A stretch of DNA of 64,000 nucleotides from Hemerocallis citrina (lineage: Eukaryota > Streptophyta > Magnoliopsida > Asparagales > Asphodelaceae), in the NCBI GenBank assembly GCA_017893485.1, contig JACEHZ010000369.1, forward strand, positions 186,001 to 250,000, read 5' to 3'. Under the pieces are notes generated by a model, which worked only from the letters and a program-made list of their open reading frames with translations, did not search any database and was not told where the DNA came from. The position numbers and the translations under genes are program-made. Of this stretch, positions 22,806 to 32,905 are shown piece after piece (position 1 is the first letter of the stretch; the number at the start of each line of letters is the position of its first letter).

Positions 22806-23001
22806 TACACCCCACCTTAGAAATCAGCGTCCTCGCTGAGTACGGGGCATGTCAACTAGCGCAGAATCCTCTCTAGCCGATGTGGAGCAGAGTATCCTGC
22901 TAGCGTACTGCGCTCCTCCTGCTAGCGTACTCGCCCCTGGTCTCTCTACCAGCATACTGACCTCAGCCAGGCATACCTCTCCACACTCGGGATTGAAAGT
23001 C

Positions 23002-23014
23002 GGCTCTGATACCA
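23002..23014 (-). promoter_or_regulatory. TRIM copy 1 primer-binding site
   Basis: TGGTATCAGAGCC on the minus strand, two bases from the 5' LTR. It is complementary to the 3' end of plant initiator tRNA-Met. Confidence 0.88.
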
Positions 23015-23016
23015 TT

Positions 23017-23455
23017 TGTAACACCCCGCCCTAATACTCGGACAATTTTATTATTTTTAGAAGACAAATTAGATACTATGTGGCATAACTGCCCACCACA
23101 GGTTACCTCTCAAAAGGTGGTTAATCAATTAGGTGACTTTTAATTATAGACAATTTTATTTATACTCAATTAATATTTTTCTACTCCCGATATGAGATAA
23201 CTATTAAACACCCCCTAATTCAATCCCGTGTACACAGGTGGAAGCCCGTGGGCCCCCAACCCTATGCACACTTCACCTTGAAGACAACAGGAGCACAACA
23301 GCCTCTATTTCTTCTCAACTAGCGGGTGGGCCCCATCTCCAATGCCACGTCATCGTGGCTGACGAAGTCAACAGAACCCTTTTGCTATTTCTTTCTTCAA
23401 CGTCGGCCCCCCCGTCACTGTTCACAATATTTATCAAACCAACCATTCACCAACT

Positions 23456-23519
<64 letters not shown>

Positions 23520-23540
23520 CAGAAATTACGGGGTATTACA
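23017..23540 (-). repeat. TRIM copy 1, 5' LTR
   Basis: Direct repeat of 22323-22805 with an expanded (AT)n tract at 23459-23515, which accounts for most of the length difference. Confidence 0.88.
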
Positions 23541-23545
23541 GTCAT

Positions 23546-24007
23546 GAAATGAGCAAATGCCTGGTTCTCTTCTAAAGTTGATAAAAGTGTCTTCTTTAAG
23601 TAGTTTGGTAAATATATCTGCTACTTGTTTATCAGTAGAAATAAAATCCAATATGATATCTCCCTTTAACACATGATCACGTAGAAAATGATGTCGAATA
23701 TCAATATGTTTCGTACGTGAATGTTGAACCAGATTTTTAGATAAATTAATAGCACTGGTATTATCACACATTATAGCGGGTCTTAAGAAAGAAATACCAT
23801 AATCTAATAAAGTTTGTTTCATCCATAAAATTTGTGCACAAGCCAAACTTGCAGCAATATATTCAGCTTCTGTAGTAGATAGGGATACCAAATTTTGCTT
23901 TTTACTGCACCAAGATACTAGTGAATGTCCCAAAAGTGATAAGTTCCACTAGTACTTTTACGATCAGTTTTACTACCAACAAAATCAGCGTCACTATACG
24001 ACAAAAG
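23546..24007 (-). pseudogene. copia B RNase H
   Basis: RNase H at the end of the copia polyprotein. LLSYSDADFVGSKT opens it. After a frame change near 23935 come VSLSTTEAEYIAASLAC, CDNTSAINLSKNL, KHIDIRHHFLRDHVLKGD and VADIFTKLLKEDTFI. The acidic catalytic blocks are kept. The frame runs to CSFHD, where the TRIM target duplication GTCAT begins, so the TRIM went in just behind pol. Confidence 0.92.
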
Positions 24008-25010
24008 TTAAAAGTTATTGAAGCGTGGATAAAACAAACCATATTCAGATGTGCCTTTAATATATCTTAAAATACTTTTCACTGCTTTTAAGTGAGATTC
24101 TTTTGGATTGGACTGATATCTAGCACACAAACATATGCTAAACATAATATCTGGTCTACTAGCAGTTATATATAAGAGTGAGCCAATCATATCTCGATAG
24201 AGCTTTTGATCGACACTCTTACCTAATTCATCTTTGTCTAGTGTAGTAGTAGTAGCCATAGGTGTGGCCCTACTACTAGTGCTATCCATGCCAAATCGTT
24301 TGAGTAATTCCTTAGCATAATTTCCAAGATTAATAAATATGCCATTTTGAGACTGTTTTATTTGTAGTCCAAGAAAATAATTGAGTTCACCCATGTGACT
24401 CATCTCAAACTCATTTTTCATGGTATTAGCAAACTCTTGACATAGATTACTATTAGTAGATCCAAAAATTATGTCATCTACATATATTTTTAGGATTAAA
24501 ATACTGGTCTTTATTTTCCTAATAAACAAGGTAGTATCTACTTTACCAATTTCAAAACCAGTTTCTAAGATTTTTTTTTAAAGCGATCATACCAAGCACG
24601 AGGTGCTTGTTTAAGACCATATAAAGTCTTTTTCAATTTAAAAACATGGTTTGAGAATTGTTCATGTTCGAAACTAGGTGATTGCTTAACATAAACATCT
24701 TCCTTAATAAAACTATTCAAAAAAGCACTTTTAACATCTATTTGGAAGAGTGAAATTCATAAAACACGCAAAAGAGAATAAAATTCTAATTGATTCTAGT
24801 CTAGCAACAAGAGCATATGTTTCATCAAAATCAATTCCTTCTTCTTGATTATATCCTTGAGCAACTAATCTAGCCTTGTTCCTAATGACTTGTCCTGATT
24901 TATCTAATTTATTTTTAAATACCCATTTGGTACCAATTATAGTATGATCAGGAGGTCGTTGAACTAAATCCCATACATCATTTCTTATAATTTGGTTAAG
25001 TTCATATTGC
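24008..25010 (-). pseudogene. copia B reverse transcriptase
   Basis: RVT_2 reverse transcriptase. The first blocks (GTKWVFKNKLDKSG, ARLVAQGYNQEEGIDFDETYA) lie in the frame ending near 24731, with a break just before DVKSAFLN. LYGLKQAPRAWYDRF follows in a second frame. After another break near 24570, LKIYVDDIIFGSTNSN gives an intact YVDD site, and MGELNYFLGLQIKQSQ and LYRDMIGSLLYITASRPDI complete the domain. Two frameshifts disable it. Confidence 0.93.
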
Positions 25011-25414
25011 ATGGCATTCAACCAAAACTCATTCTCACATGCTTCTTGTATATTTTTCGGTTCAAAATCCGATAAGAAAGCAGTATGAGAAATCATATTA
25101 AAATGAGATCTTGTTTGAATACTATGTGAAATGTCACCAATGACTAATTCATGAGGATGATCTCGAACTTCAAAAAATGACTTTGGTAAAGTTTGAGTTA
25201 TCACAACAGGATCATTCGACTTAACAAGTCCATCAGCCGACCGATTCACATCAGTCAACTTAGGAATCCTATCAATCAACTTATCTAGGGTAGTTTGCTC
25301 TAGTGATTTAATAACTTTATCTAGTGGCGATGAATCAATTTCATCATCTTCAATAACATTAGACGAAGGTAAAGATTCATCAAATGAAACATGCATAGAT
25401 TTTTCAATAGTCAA
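25011..25414 (-). pseudogene. copia B integrase-RT linker
   Basis: Acidic, low-conservation linker (ESLPSSNVIEDDEIDSSP) that aligns with the linker of element A. Where element A repeats KSTD, this copy has diverged words such as KSND and NRSADGLVKS. It leads into HTAFLSDFEPKNIQEACEN, the usual start of the RT region. Confidence 0.8.
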
Positions 25415-25499
25415 AGTTGACTTAATGAAAATTCTATATGCCTTACTCCTATTTGAGTATCCAATGAAGATACCTTCATTAGATCTAGCATCAAATTTA

Positions 25500-26120
25500 T
25501 CTAGATTATCTTTTGTGTTTAATATAAAATACTTACAACCAAATACTTTAAAATATTATACTTTAGGAATTCGTTCATAAAAAAGTTCATAATAAGTTTT
25601 TTAAGCTTTGGCCTAATCAATATTCTATTTAAAACCTAGCATGCTGTAGAAACAGCTTCAGCCCAGAAGTAATTAGGCAAATTACTTTCAACAAGTATAG
25701 TACGTGCATATTCTTGCAATGTACTATTCTTTCTTTCGACAACTCCATTTTGTGGTGAAGCTCTAGGAAATGCAAATGAATGTATTTTACCATTCTTGTT
25801 GCAATATTCTAAAAATGTTTCATTTTCAAATTCTCCAGCATGATCACTTCTAATAGTGACTATGGTTAGAGATTTTTGATTTAGAATTCGTTTGCAAAAA
25901 ATTGCAAATTCTTCAAAGGCTTCATTTTTATATTTTAAAAAGAATACCCATGTAAATATTGAAAAATTATCTACTAAAACAAATACATATCTACTTTTAT
26001 TTAAAGAAGTGACTCTAGAATGACAAAATAAATCCATATGGATTAATTCGAGAGACCTACTAGTAGAAATCATTTATTTTGTCTTAAAAGTAGATTTTAC
26101 TTGTTTTCCTAGTTGACATG
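25500..26120 (-). pseudogene. copia B integrase
   Basis: Integrase core with the Asp of HMDLF, the Asp of TIRSDHAGEFEN and the Glu of NGVVERKN. FWAEAVSTAC follows and a stop occurs at 25636. Beyond it, ELFYERIPK-like and FGCKYF-like residues continue in broken frames. DLFCHSRV replaces the DLFGPTRV of element A. The catalytic triad is intact but the reading frame is not. Confidence 0.92.
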
Positions 26121-26680
26121 CATCACACATCTTATCTTTCTTAAAAGGTAATTTTGGCAGTCCTTTAACTAGGTTATTTTTAGATAATTTAGTAATGTTT
26201 TTCATATTTACATGGCCAAATATCTTATGCTAAAGCCAAGAGTCATTGTTAGAAGCAACTAAATAAAAATCATTTGAAAACTCATTTATTTTAAAACATA
26301 ATTCATATATATTATTTTTCCTAAAACCTTGAAAGATTACATTTTTCATGGATGAATCATAGATTAAGCATGCATCTTTTTCAAAGACAATTTTATAACC
26401 CTTATAAAAAGTTGACTAATACTTAACAAATTATGCTTTAAACCACTAACTAGAAATACCTCTTCAATAGTAGGGGTAGTGTTCTTACCGACCATGCCTA
26501 TCCTGATGACTTTCCCTCAGTTATTGTCACCAAATGTAACAGTTCCTCCATCTATCTCTTGTATGGAAGAAAGTAAGTTTGCATGGCCAGTCATGTGCTT
26601 AGATCATCCGCTGTCAAGTATCCATCCTTTTCTTTTAGGTACCTATAAAATAAGAATTGTGAATATGGCACCCTTTTCAT
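26121..26680 (-). pseudogene. copia B protease and gag-pre-integrase
   Basis: The aspartic protease motif reads WILDSG followed by a TGA stop and SKHMTGHANLLSSIQE, so the residue after DSG has become a stop codon. SGLKHNLLSIS and WHRRFGH-like blocks of the pre-integrase domain follow with further stops near 26150-26420. Confidence 0.82.
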
Positions 26681-26989
26681 TATGTCCGAAAGAGATTAGT
26701 GTTTGAAAAACCAAACCCAAAGTGAGTTTGATTTAGCACCAAAACCAGGCATATAATTTACAGAATTACACACATTAAGAACAATAGAATTTATATAAGT
26801 AATCCTATCATTAAGACTCATGTTGACTGGAACCCAAATATTTTTAGTCTGTCCAATCGACTTTGTTGTACCCTTCATTCGATTGTTTTGTGAAGTCAGT
26901 CGGCTGGAAGGTGAAACAAGTCGACTTATATGAGGTTTTCGTCTTTTTGAATAAGACTCCAAACCTCTGGGCAGACGACCGAATTTTTG

Positions 26990-28500
26990 GTTCAGTCGAC
27001 TGATCTGATTTGAGAGATTACTCTTTTCATGATTAAAATAATTTTTGGTTTTTCGAAATAATCATATAACTTCTTTTTCACACTAGAACCAGAATCAATC
27101 TCATTACTACTAGTATTATTAGAAGTATGATGTTTTTCAAGAGTTTTTTTGAAAACCAAGCCCAAACTTTTTATTAGATTGAACTTGATTTTGGAGAACT
27201 TCATTTAAATTCTCTTTTCTTTTGTTAAACCTAGATACATTCTTGGATATCTCTTCATAATTTTTCTTAAGAGATACAAGATCTATATCCAAGTTTGAAA
27301 GACGAGAATTTAAAGACTTGACTTCAACATTTAAGTCAAGATTTTCTTGAGAAAGTGTTTGATTAAATTTCTTTAGATTTTTAACTCTTATCTTCTCCTT
27401 TTTAGTTCTTAAAAAACTTCATTAAATGCTTCTAATAAATCATTTGAATCAAAATTGTCACTTACTTCATTTTGAGTAGCCACGAAGCACACATTTGCGA
27501 CTTCATTTGATTCTTCATTCTCTTCTTCGGATGATGAGTCGCTATCATCCCAAGTTACTTAATATGCCTTCTTGTTCTTCATGTACCTGTTCTTCGTGTA
27601 CTTGTCCTTCTTGAAGTTAGGAACTTTTCCTTTTGATTTTGCATTTTCTAACGGACAGTCCTTCTTTATGTGACCTGTCTTGTTATACTTGAAACAAGTA
27701 GGGAGTTCATTAGTATCTTTAAACTTAGAATTGAATTTACCATTTCGAAGAAATTTCTTGAATTTTCTAGTGAACATGGCTATTTCTTCTTCATTATCTG
27801 AATCGAACATGGCCTTGAAAGCAAGAGTCTTCTTCTTGGCTTGTTGAGGTTCAAGATCCTTCTACCGTTCTTCTAGTTGTACTTCGTATGCCATTAGATT
27901 TTCCACAAGATTCTCAAGAGAGAGTTGTGTTAAATCGTTGGCTTCTTGTATAGCGGTGGTCTTCTTCTCCCATTCGGGGTTTAGGGCATGCAGGACCTTC
28001 CTCACCATCTCTACTTGCGAATATGTCTTTCCAAGAGTCACAAGAGAGTTTGTGATGTCCGTGAACCTTGTTATCATGTCCGACACATTTTTGTTCTCCT
28101 TCATACGGAACATCTCGAACCTGTGAACAAGAACAGAGATTTTAGATTCTTTGACCTTATTTGTACCTTCATGTGTTACCTCAAGAGTGTGTCAAATTTG
28201 ATAAGCCGTTGTTGCGTTTGACACACGATTGAACTCCTCTTTGGTAAGTGCACAGAAGAGAGCATTCATCTCCTTAGCATTGTTCATGGTGTTGCTCTTC
28301 ATGTCATCATTCCATTGTGCATAGGGAATTGTAGGTACGGTATATTCTGTCTTGGTCATGTTCCAAATCTCATAGTTGATGGACTGCAGATAAATCTTCA
28401 TTCTACACTTTCAATAGTTGTAGTTTGTTCCATCAAATAGAGGTGGCCTTTGTGTGGATTGACCTTCATGGTATTGACTTGCATTTGAAGTAGATGTCAT
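26990..28500 (-). pseudogene. copia B gag
   Basis: Begins MTSTSNASQYHEGQST 12 bases after the primer site, which supports this start. DGTNYNY then a stop, WNMTKTEYTVP, FEMFRMKENKNVSDMITRF and LNPEWEKKTTAIQE match the UBN2-type capsid domain of copia gag. A zinc knuckle follows, CFKYNKTGHIKKDCP, in which the second cysteine of the CCHC has become tyrosine. Downstream an acidic DDSDSSSEEENEES stretch leads to a Leu/Lys-rich probable coiled coil (about 27200-27450), typical of SIRE-like gag. At least four stops interrupt it. Confidence 0.88.
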
Positions 28501-28513
28501 TGCACTCAATCGG

Positions 28514-28525
28514 GCTCTGATACCA
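28514..28525 (-). promoter_or_regulatory. copia B primer-binding site
   Basis: TGGTATCAGAGC on the minus strand, two bases from the 5' LTR, complementary to initiator tRNA-Met. Confidence 0.92.
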
Positions 28526-29136
28526 AGTGTTGGATTCTGTATGCAAGGCAAATAATACTAGGGGGGGTTGAATAGTGTTGTATAAAAATTGATCAATAAA
28601 ATGAACTTTTTGCACTGTTAAGTCGACTGAAAATAGAAGGCAGTCGATTGAAGCGTCAGATAAGAAGAGTAATTTAACTGAAGAATTACAAATCTATTAA
28701 GTCAACTTAGAGAGTAAAGCTGTCGACTGAACAGACTCGATTTACCCAAGAAACTCAAAGAAATTAAAAAAGCAAGTTTAGAGAATACAACCACAGAGAG
28801 TCAACACAGCAATCACCACGATGTATACTGGTTCGGTCCTTCCGACCTACATCCAGTCCCCAAGCAACCCACTTGAGATTTTTCACTATTTTTGAAAAAA
28901 AATACAAGAATACTCTACGGCATTTGACAACAACTATGTCAAATCCGTAGACCTCTCTCAACACTAGAGAGAGCAAGACCCACTTTATACCCTAGAGTGA
29001 AACCAACTCTAAACCAAGAGTCCTACCTTCCAACCGAGAGGACCACTCTCACAACTCGAGAGTGAAACAACAACAAAAAAGAGATTTTTACAACAACCTA
29101 AAGTCTTGTATGTGAAAGTATTTTTTGTATATTGGC

Positions 29137-29754
29137 TGATATGGCTAAAAATAGGATTAAATTGGGACCGTTCACATCGGACACGAATCTTAAAGCTCAG
29201 GGGTAAAACGGTAATTTCACATACAAATGGGTCCGAAACGGGTACTGGGTCTCCTTCTCACAGATCCAATAATCCGCGAACGGATCCACCTCAACTGGGT
29301 ACGGGTCCCGACCCGATACAAATCCAGTCCGACAGGATAGAATTAGGGTCTCTGATTGAACCAAATCAACGGGCCTGATTCGCGACTATCCTCTCACTGG
29401 GAATTAAGGGATTACATTCCTAATCTGATTACGAGGATTTTACTCATTATCAGATCACAGAAATTACATTCCTAATCTGATCCCTAAGGCGGCTATAAAT
29501 ACCCCCATCCACCACTATTAAGAGGTAATCAATATTTTGCCAATTTACGCTCTCTCTTAATCATTCCTGATTACTGACTTGAGCATCGGAGGGTGCGTCG
29601 CCGGGATCAACCTCGGTGTCTCACATTTTTTGCAGGTGAACGGCGGGAGTCAACGGTCAAACTCCGGCGGAACAGGTTCAGGTTTTCTATTCAAAGTTTT
29701 CCAAGAATCCACAAATACTGTCTGTTTACCCCCACACCAGATTCAGCGGTAACA
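29137..29754 (+). repeat. 5' LTR of gag-only element
   Basis: TGATATGGCTAAAAATAGG to CAGCGGTAACA. Contains a TATAAATA box at 29494-29501 and a TTACATTCCTAATCTGAT direct repeat (about 29410 and 29465). Confidence 0.95.
29494..29501 (+). promoter_or_regulatory. TATA box in gag-only element 5' LTR
   Basis: TATAAATA, repeated at the same place in the 3' LTR (35550-35557). Confidence 0.6.
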
Positions 29755-29776
29755 GATTGGCACCGTCTGTGGGAAA
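29755..29776 (+). promoter_or_regulatory. primer-binding site of gag-only element
   Basis: GATTGGCACCGTCTGTGGG lies immediately after the LTR. It differs by few bases from the site of the Tat element (TTGGCCCCATCTGTGGG on the minus strand at 50131-50148). The tRNA used was not determined. Confidence 0.75.
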
Positions 29777-29826
29777 CATACGAATAGCAGCCTCCCCTCT
29801 TCCCATTGGTCAGATCTCCTCCATCC

Positions 29827-31356
29827 ATGCCTCCTAGGAAAGTAAGATCTAGAGGGTCCAACCGTGGACCCAATCCCGTTGATCAGCAAGAGGTAGTCCC
29901 CATCCAACCCGCTCAGCAGCAGGGGCAACTTCATCTCCAAGCGGAAGACCCTCTTCAACAAGATCAACCTCCTCTTCAGAATCAGCAACCCTCTAAGGGT
30001 CCCGCCGGTCCTCAGAATGCCAGTGCGAGGGCTTCGCGTCCCAACCCGCAGAAGCAACCCTTCCATCAGGACCGCATTTCGGTACACAATGCCTCTTCGG
30101 ATTCCATGGCCTCTCACAATCCTCGAGTTTCCGACCTCCGCAATACCATCCTCAATCGGCAGAAGGATGAGGATCTTCGCCGTCGTCTAGACGAAAAGCA
30201 GGCTCGAGAGGGAGCCTTTAGCCAACAGCGTCCGGATGAGCGATCTCCTCACCGTCGAGACTACAGAAGGTCCCCTACCCGAAGAGGGATGAAAGAGTCC
30301 CCCGAACACCATAGGAGAAGACCTCATTCCCCTGCCGGTCGACAATATCCGAGGAACGATGAGGCGCCCATCACCCGTGCCGAGTTCCAGCAGTTCCAAG
30401 CAACGGTGTTACAAGCCCTCAACCTCCGACCCAACAATAACAATGCTCAGAGGGCTCCTAGCCCTCCATGGGTCCAAAGTCCTCGCCATCGGTCCATAAC
30501 TCCTCCTCCGGCTCCTAGCAACCAACAGCGCATGCCTAGCCCTCGCCGCTCCCAGAGCTACCGTCGTCGCTTCCCTTCCTATGAAGACGAGTCCAGAGGC
30601 TCGTTTGACTACCGTCGAAGGGACGATGCTCTCTACCGCCGTCTCCACGAGATGGAGAGGCGCATCGGCCGAATAGACAAGGATGAGGAGTTAAGAGGAA
30701 GGACCATCCGCCCGAGCAGACCTCCCTTCTCCCGGACCATCATGGAGGCTCCTATCCCAAGAGGTTTCGAACCCCCGCAGTTCGAAACTTACTCGGGGGA
30801 GTCGGACCCCGTGGACCACATCAAAAGCTTTAAGACCCTCATGCTAATCCACCAAGCTTCCGATGCTTTGCTGTGCAAAACCTTCCCCGCAACTCTTAAG
30901 GGTTTGGCTCGGGAATGGTACTCCCGCCTCGCCCCGTCTTCCATATTCTCCTTCGAGCAATTCGAGACCCTTTTCATCACTCATTTTGTGAGTAGCAGAC
31001 GCACGGAGAAGACCAACATCTCGTTACTCCAGCTCCGCCAGGAGAAGGGAGAGAAGTTGAGAGACTATGTGAGGAGGTTCACTGCAGAAGTGAGATCCAT
31101 CGCTTCCCCTGACCAGCCTGTTGCAGCGGCCGCCTTCCAATTGAATGTCCTCAACTCTGGCCTTCGCTCCTCCCTTGCCAAGAAGCCCCCACATAATTTC
31201 GCCGACCTCCTTCTTAGGAGCGAGAAGTATATTCGGGCTGAAGAAGCCGAGAATCTCCCGGGCCTTGAGGAGACATCTTCTAGGAACAAACGAAAGAGCA
31301 CAAGCGAAGAGGGGTCCCAAAAATCCCAGAAGGACGGCAATGGACGCATCGCCTGA
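29827..31356 (+). CDS. gag polyprotein, Tat-type (510 codons)
   Basis: The largest single open frame in the window. An upstream in-frame ATG exists at 29806, but MPPRKVRSRGSN at 29827 is the more typical gag start. The N-terminal half is basic, Arg/Pro/Gln-rich and probably disordered. ITRAEFQQFQATVLQALN precedes the capsid-like retrotransposon gag domain (about residues 310-470) with PPQFETYSGESDPVDHIKSF, EWYSRLAPSSIFSFEQF and LLQLRQEKGEKLRDYVRRF. The product would form the particle that packages the RNA. A stop at 31354 follows a frame slip; the next frame continues the protein. Confidence 0.88.
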   Translation: MPPRKVRSRGSNRGPNPVDQQEVVPIQPAQQQGQLHLQAEDPLQQDQPPLQNQQPSKGPAGPQNASARASRPNPQKQPFHQDRISVHNASSDSMASHNPRVSDLRNTILNRQKDEDLRRRLDEKQAREGAFSQQRPDERSPHRRDYRRSPTRRGMKESPEHHRRRPHSPAGRQYPRNDEAPITRAEFQQFQATVLQALNLRPNNNNAQRAPSPPWVQSPRHRSITPPPAPSNQQRMPSPRRSQSYRRRFPSYEDESRGSFDYRRRDDALYRRLHEMERRIGRIDKDEELRGRTIRPSRPPFSRTIMEAPIPRGFEPPQFETYSGESDPVDHIKSFKTLMLIHQASDALLCKTFPATLKGLAREWYSRLAPSSIFSFEQFETLFITHFVSSRRTEKTNISLLQLRQEKGEKLRDYVRRFTAEVRSIASPDQPVAAAAFQLNVLNSGLRSSLAKKPPHNFADLLLRSEKYIRAEEAENLPGLEETSSRNKRKSTSEEGSQKSQKDGNGRIA

Positions 31357-31622
31357 CTCCTCGTTTTGAGAAGTTCACCCCCCTCATTGCTAATATATCA
31401 GAAGTTCTTATGGAGGTGGACAAGGAAGGGCTACTCCATGCTCCCCCTAGAATGAATACACCTGGCAAGAAGAGGAACAAGGATAAGTGGTGCCGCTTTC
31501 ACAGGGACCACGGCCACAACACAGATGATTTTCGGGCTCTCAAGGAGGAGATCGAAGAACTCATACAGCGGGGACACCTGATCAAGTTCGTCCAAAAAGA
31601 GGGGGCCGAGCTTCCCCCCTGA
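31340..31622 (+). pseudogene. gag C-terminal tail, shifted frame
   Basis: In the frame next to the stop of the gag ORF, TPRFEKFTPLIANISEVLM and then WCRFHRDHGHNTDDFRALK continue the Tat gag. The Tat copy at 48640-50064 has the same two blocks (PRFERYTPLTQN, YCHFHRDHGHKTDQC). The last cysteine of the C-x-x-H...C zinc site is phenylalanine here. Either a frameshift mutation or programmed frameshifting could explain the split; a mutation is simpler. Confidence 0.8.
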
Positions 31623-31944
31623 GGAGCCTACAAACGAACAGAAGGGCCCGCCGAGCTTCAAGACTCAGAATCTCCCAGCTCCTCCCAAGAGGTCTTCACC
31701 TTATTGTAGAAGTAGGATCCTAATTTTCAATAAGGCCGATGCTTATAACCCGACCAATAGCATGTAATAATGGCTCGCCCTATTGAAGCGGCCACTTAGT
31801 TTATCTCGATAAAACTTTACATTTTTCCATTGAAAATTATTGCTCTTGCTTCTCTATCTCTCTGAGTCACGACTCTCTTAAATGGTGGATTCGGAGTCCA
31901 GCTTCTTCTACATGGCTGCTCCCGCAACTTACTAGCCTTTAACA
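31623..31944 (+). other. spacer after gag, no protease or polymerase
   Basis: No aspartic protease DSG/DTG motif or RT motif in any frame. The sequence becomes AT-richer and then enters the tandem arrays. Confidence 0.7.
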
Positions 31945-32290
31945 ACGAGTTCGGAGTCCAACACTTGGCTTGATTCCTCTTCAAATAACTTGCTCTTCAG
32001 TAGATTAGAAGTGGTTCGCCATTCGGAATTGCTCCCACAACCGTTGAATAACTCTAACGATGGTTCGGAGTCCAACACTTGGCTTGATTCTGCTTCGGAT
32101 AACTTGCTCCTAAGCGAGTTAGAAGTGGTTCGCCATTCGGAACTGCTCCCACAACCGTTGAATAACTCTAACGATGGTTCGGAGTCCAACACTTGGCTCG
32201 ATTCTGCTTCGGATAACTTGCTCCTAAGCGAGTTAGAAGTGGTTCGCCATTCGGAACTGCTCCCACAACCATTGATTCTGTCACTTAAAT
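31945..32290. repeat. 114-bp tandem repeat, three copies
   Basis: Units begin with GTTCGGAGTCCAACACTTGG at about 31949, 32063 and 32177, a constant period of 114. Copies 2 and 3 are almost identical and copy 1 is slightly diverged. The period is divisible by three, so it stays open in frame on both strands, but the peptide has no recognised domain. Confidence 0.93.
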
Positions 32291-32905
32291 AGCGAGTTCG
32301 GAGCCAAAACTCTCTCCTAGAGTTGCTCCTCAAACTCGTCTTCCAAATGGCTCTCTCCTAGAGCCGAGCTCTTTCCTCCGCTCGCCTCCAAAGCGGACCT
32401 CTTCTCAACGAGTTCGGAGCACAACTCTCCCCTAGAGTTGCTCCTCAAAACTCGTCTTCCAAATGGCTCTCCTAAAGCCGAGCTCTTCACTTTGCTCACC
32501 TCCAAAGCGGAGCTCTTCTCGACGAGTTCGGAGCACAACTCTCTCCTAGAGTTCCTCCTCAAACTTGTCTCTCAAATGGCTCTCCTAATGCCGAGCTCTT
32601 CACTCCGCTCGCCTCCAAAGCGGAGATCTTCTCAAAAAAGATCGGAGCACAACTTTCCCCTTGAGTTGCTCCTCAAAACTCGTCTTCCAGATGGTTCTCT
32701 TCTAGAGCTGAGCTCGTCGCTCCGCTCGCTTCCAAAGAAGACCTCTTCTCAACAAGTCCAGAGCTCACAACTCTCTCCTAGAGTTGCTCCTCAAACTCGT
32801 CTTCCAGAGCCGAGCTCGTCGCTCCGCTCTCCTCCGAAGTGGACCTCTTCTCAACAACTTCGGAGCTCAAAACTCTCCCATATAGTTGCTCTTTACACTT
32901 TCTTC
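32290..32905. repeat. approximately 115-bp tandem repeat, about five copies
   Basis: Units contain GAGTTCGGAGCACAACTCTC, CTAGAGTTGCTCCTCAAACT, GCCGAGCTCTTC and CCGCTCGCCTCCAAAGCGGA in fixed order, starting near 32294, 32409, 32523, 32638 and 32755, with a partial copy to 32905. It differs from the 114-bp array but shares the word GTTCGGAG. Confidence 0.88.

Larger units (their letters stand above)
22323..23540 (-). mobile_element. TRIM element (terminal-repeat retrotransposon in miniature), copy 1
   Basis: Two direct terminal repeats of 483 and 524 bp enclose only about 211 bp. The 5-bp duplication GTCAT flanks it at 22318-22322 and 23541-23545. On the minus strand the right repeat is the 5' LTR. 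It is followed by the tRNA-Met-type primer site TGGTATCAGAGCC, and the left LTR is preceded by the polypurine tract AAGGTGGGGTGTA. No coding capacity. The LTRs begin TGTAATACCCCG and end CGGGGTGTTACA on the minus strand, a 12-bp near-inverted terminus. It must use enzymes from an autonomous element. A second copy is at 56127-57729. Confidence 0.9.

Noticed and set aside
22323..23540. Possible Cassandra-type TRIM with 5S rRNA promoter
   Set aside because: No 5S rRNA A box, intermediate element or C box could be recognised in the LTRs.
22439..23552. Open frames of 100-145 codons in the TRIM LTRs
   Set aside because: They overlap LTR borders and AT tracts, and primer site and size show a noncoding TRIM.
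31932..32562. Repetitive protein-like frames on both strands
   Set aside because: They are translations of the 114-bp and 115-bp tandem arrays; no domain recognised.
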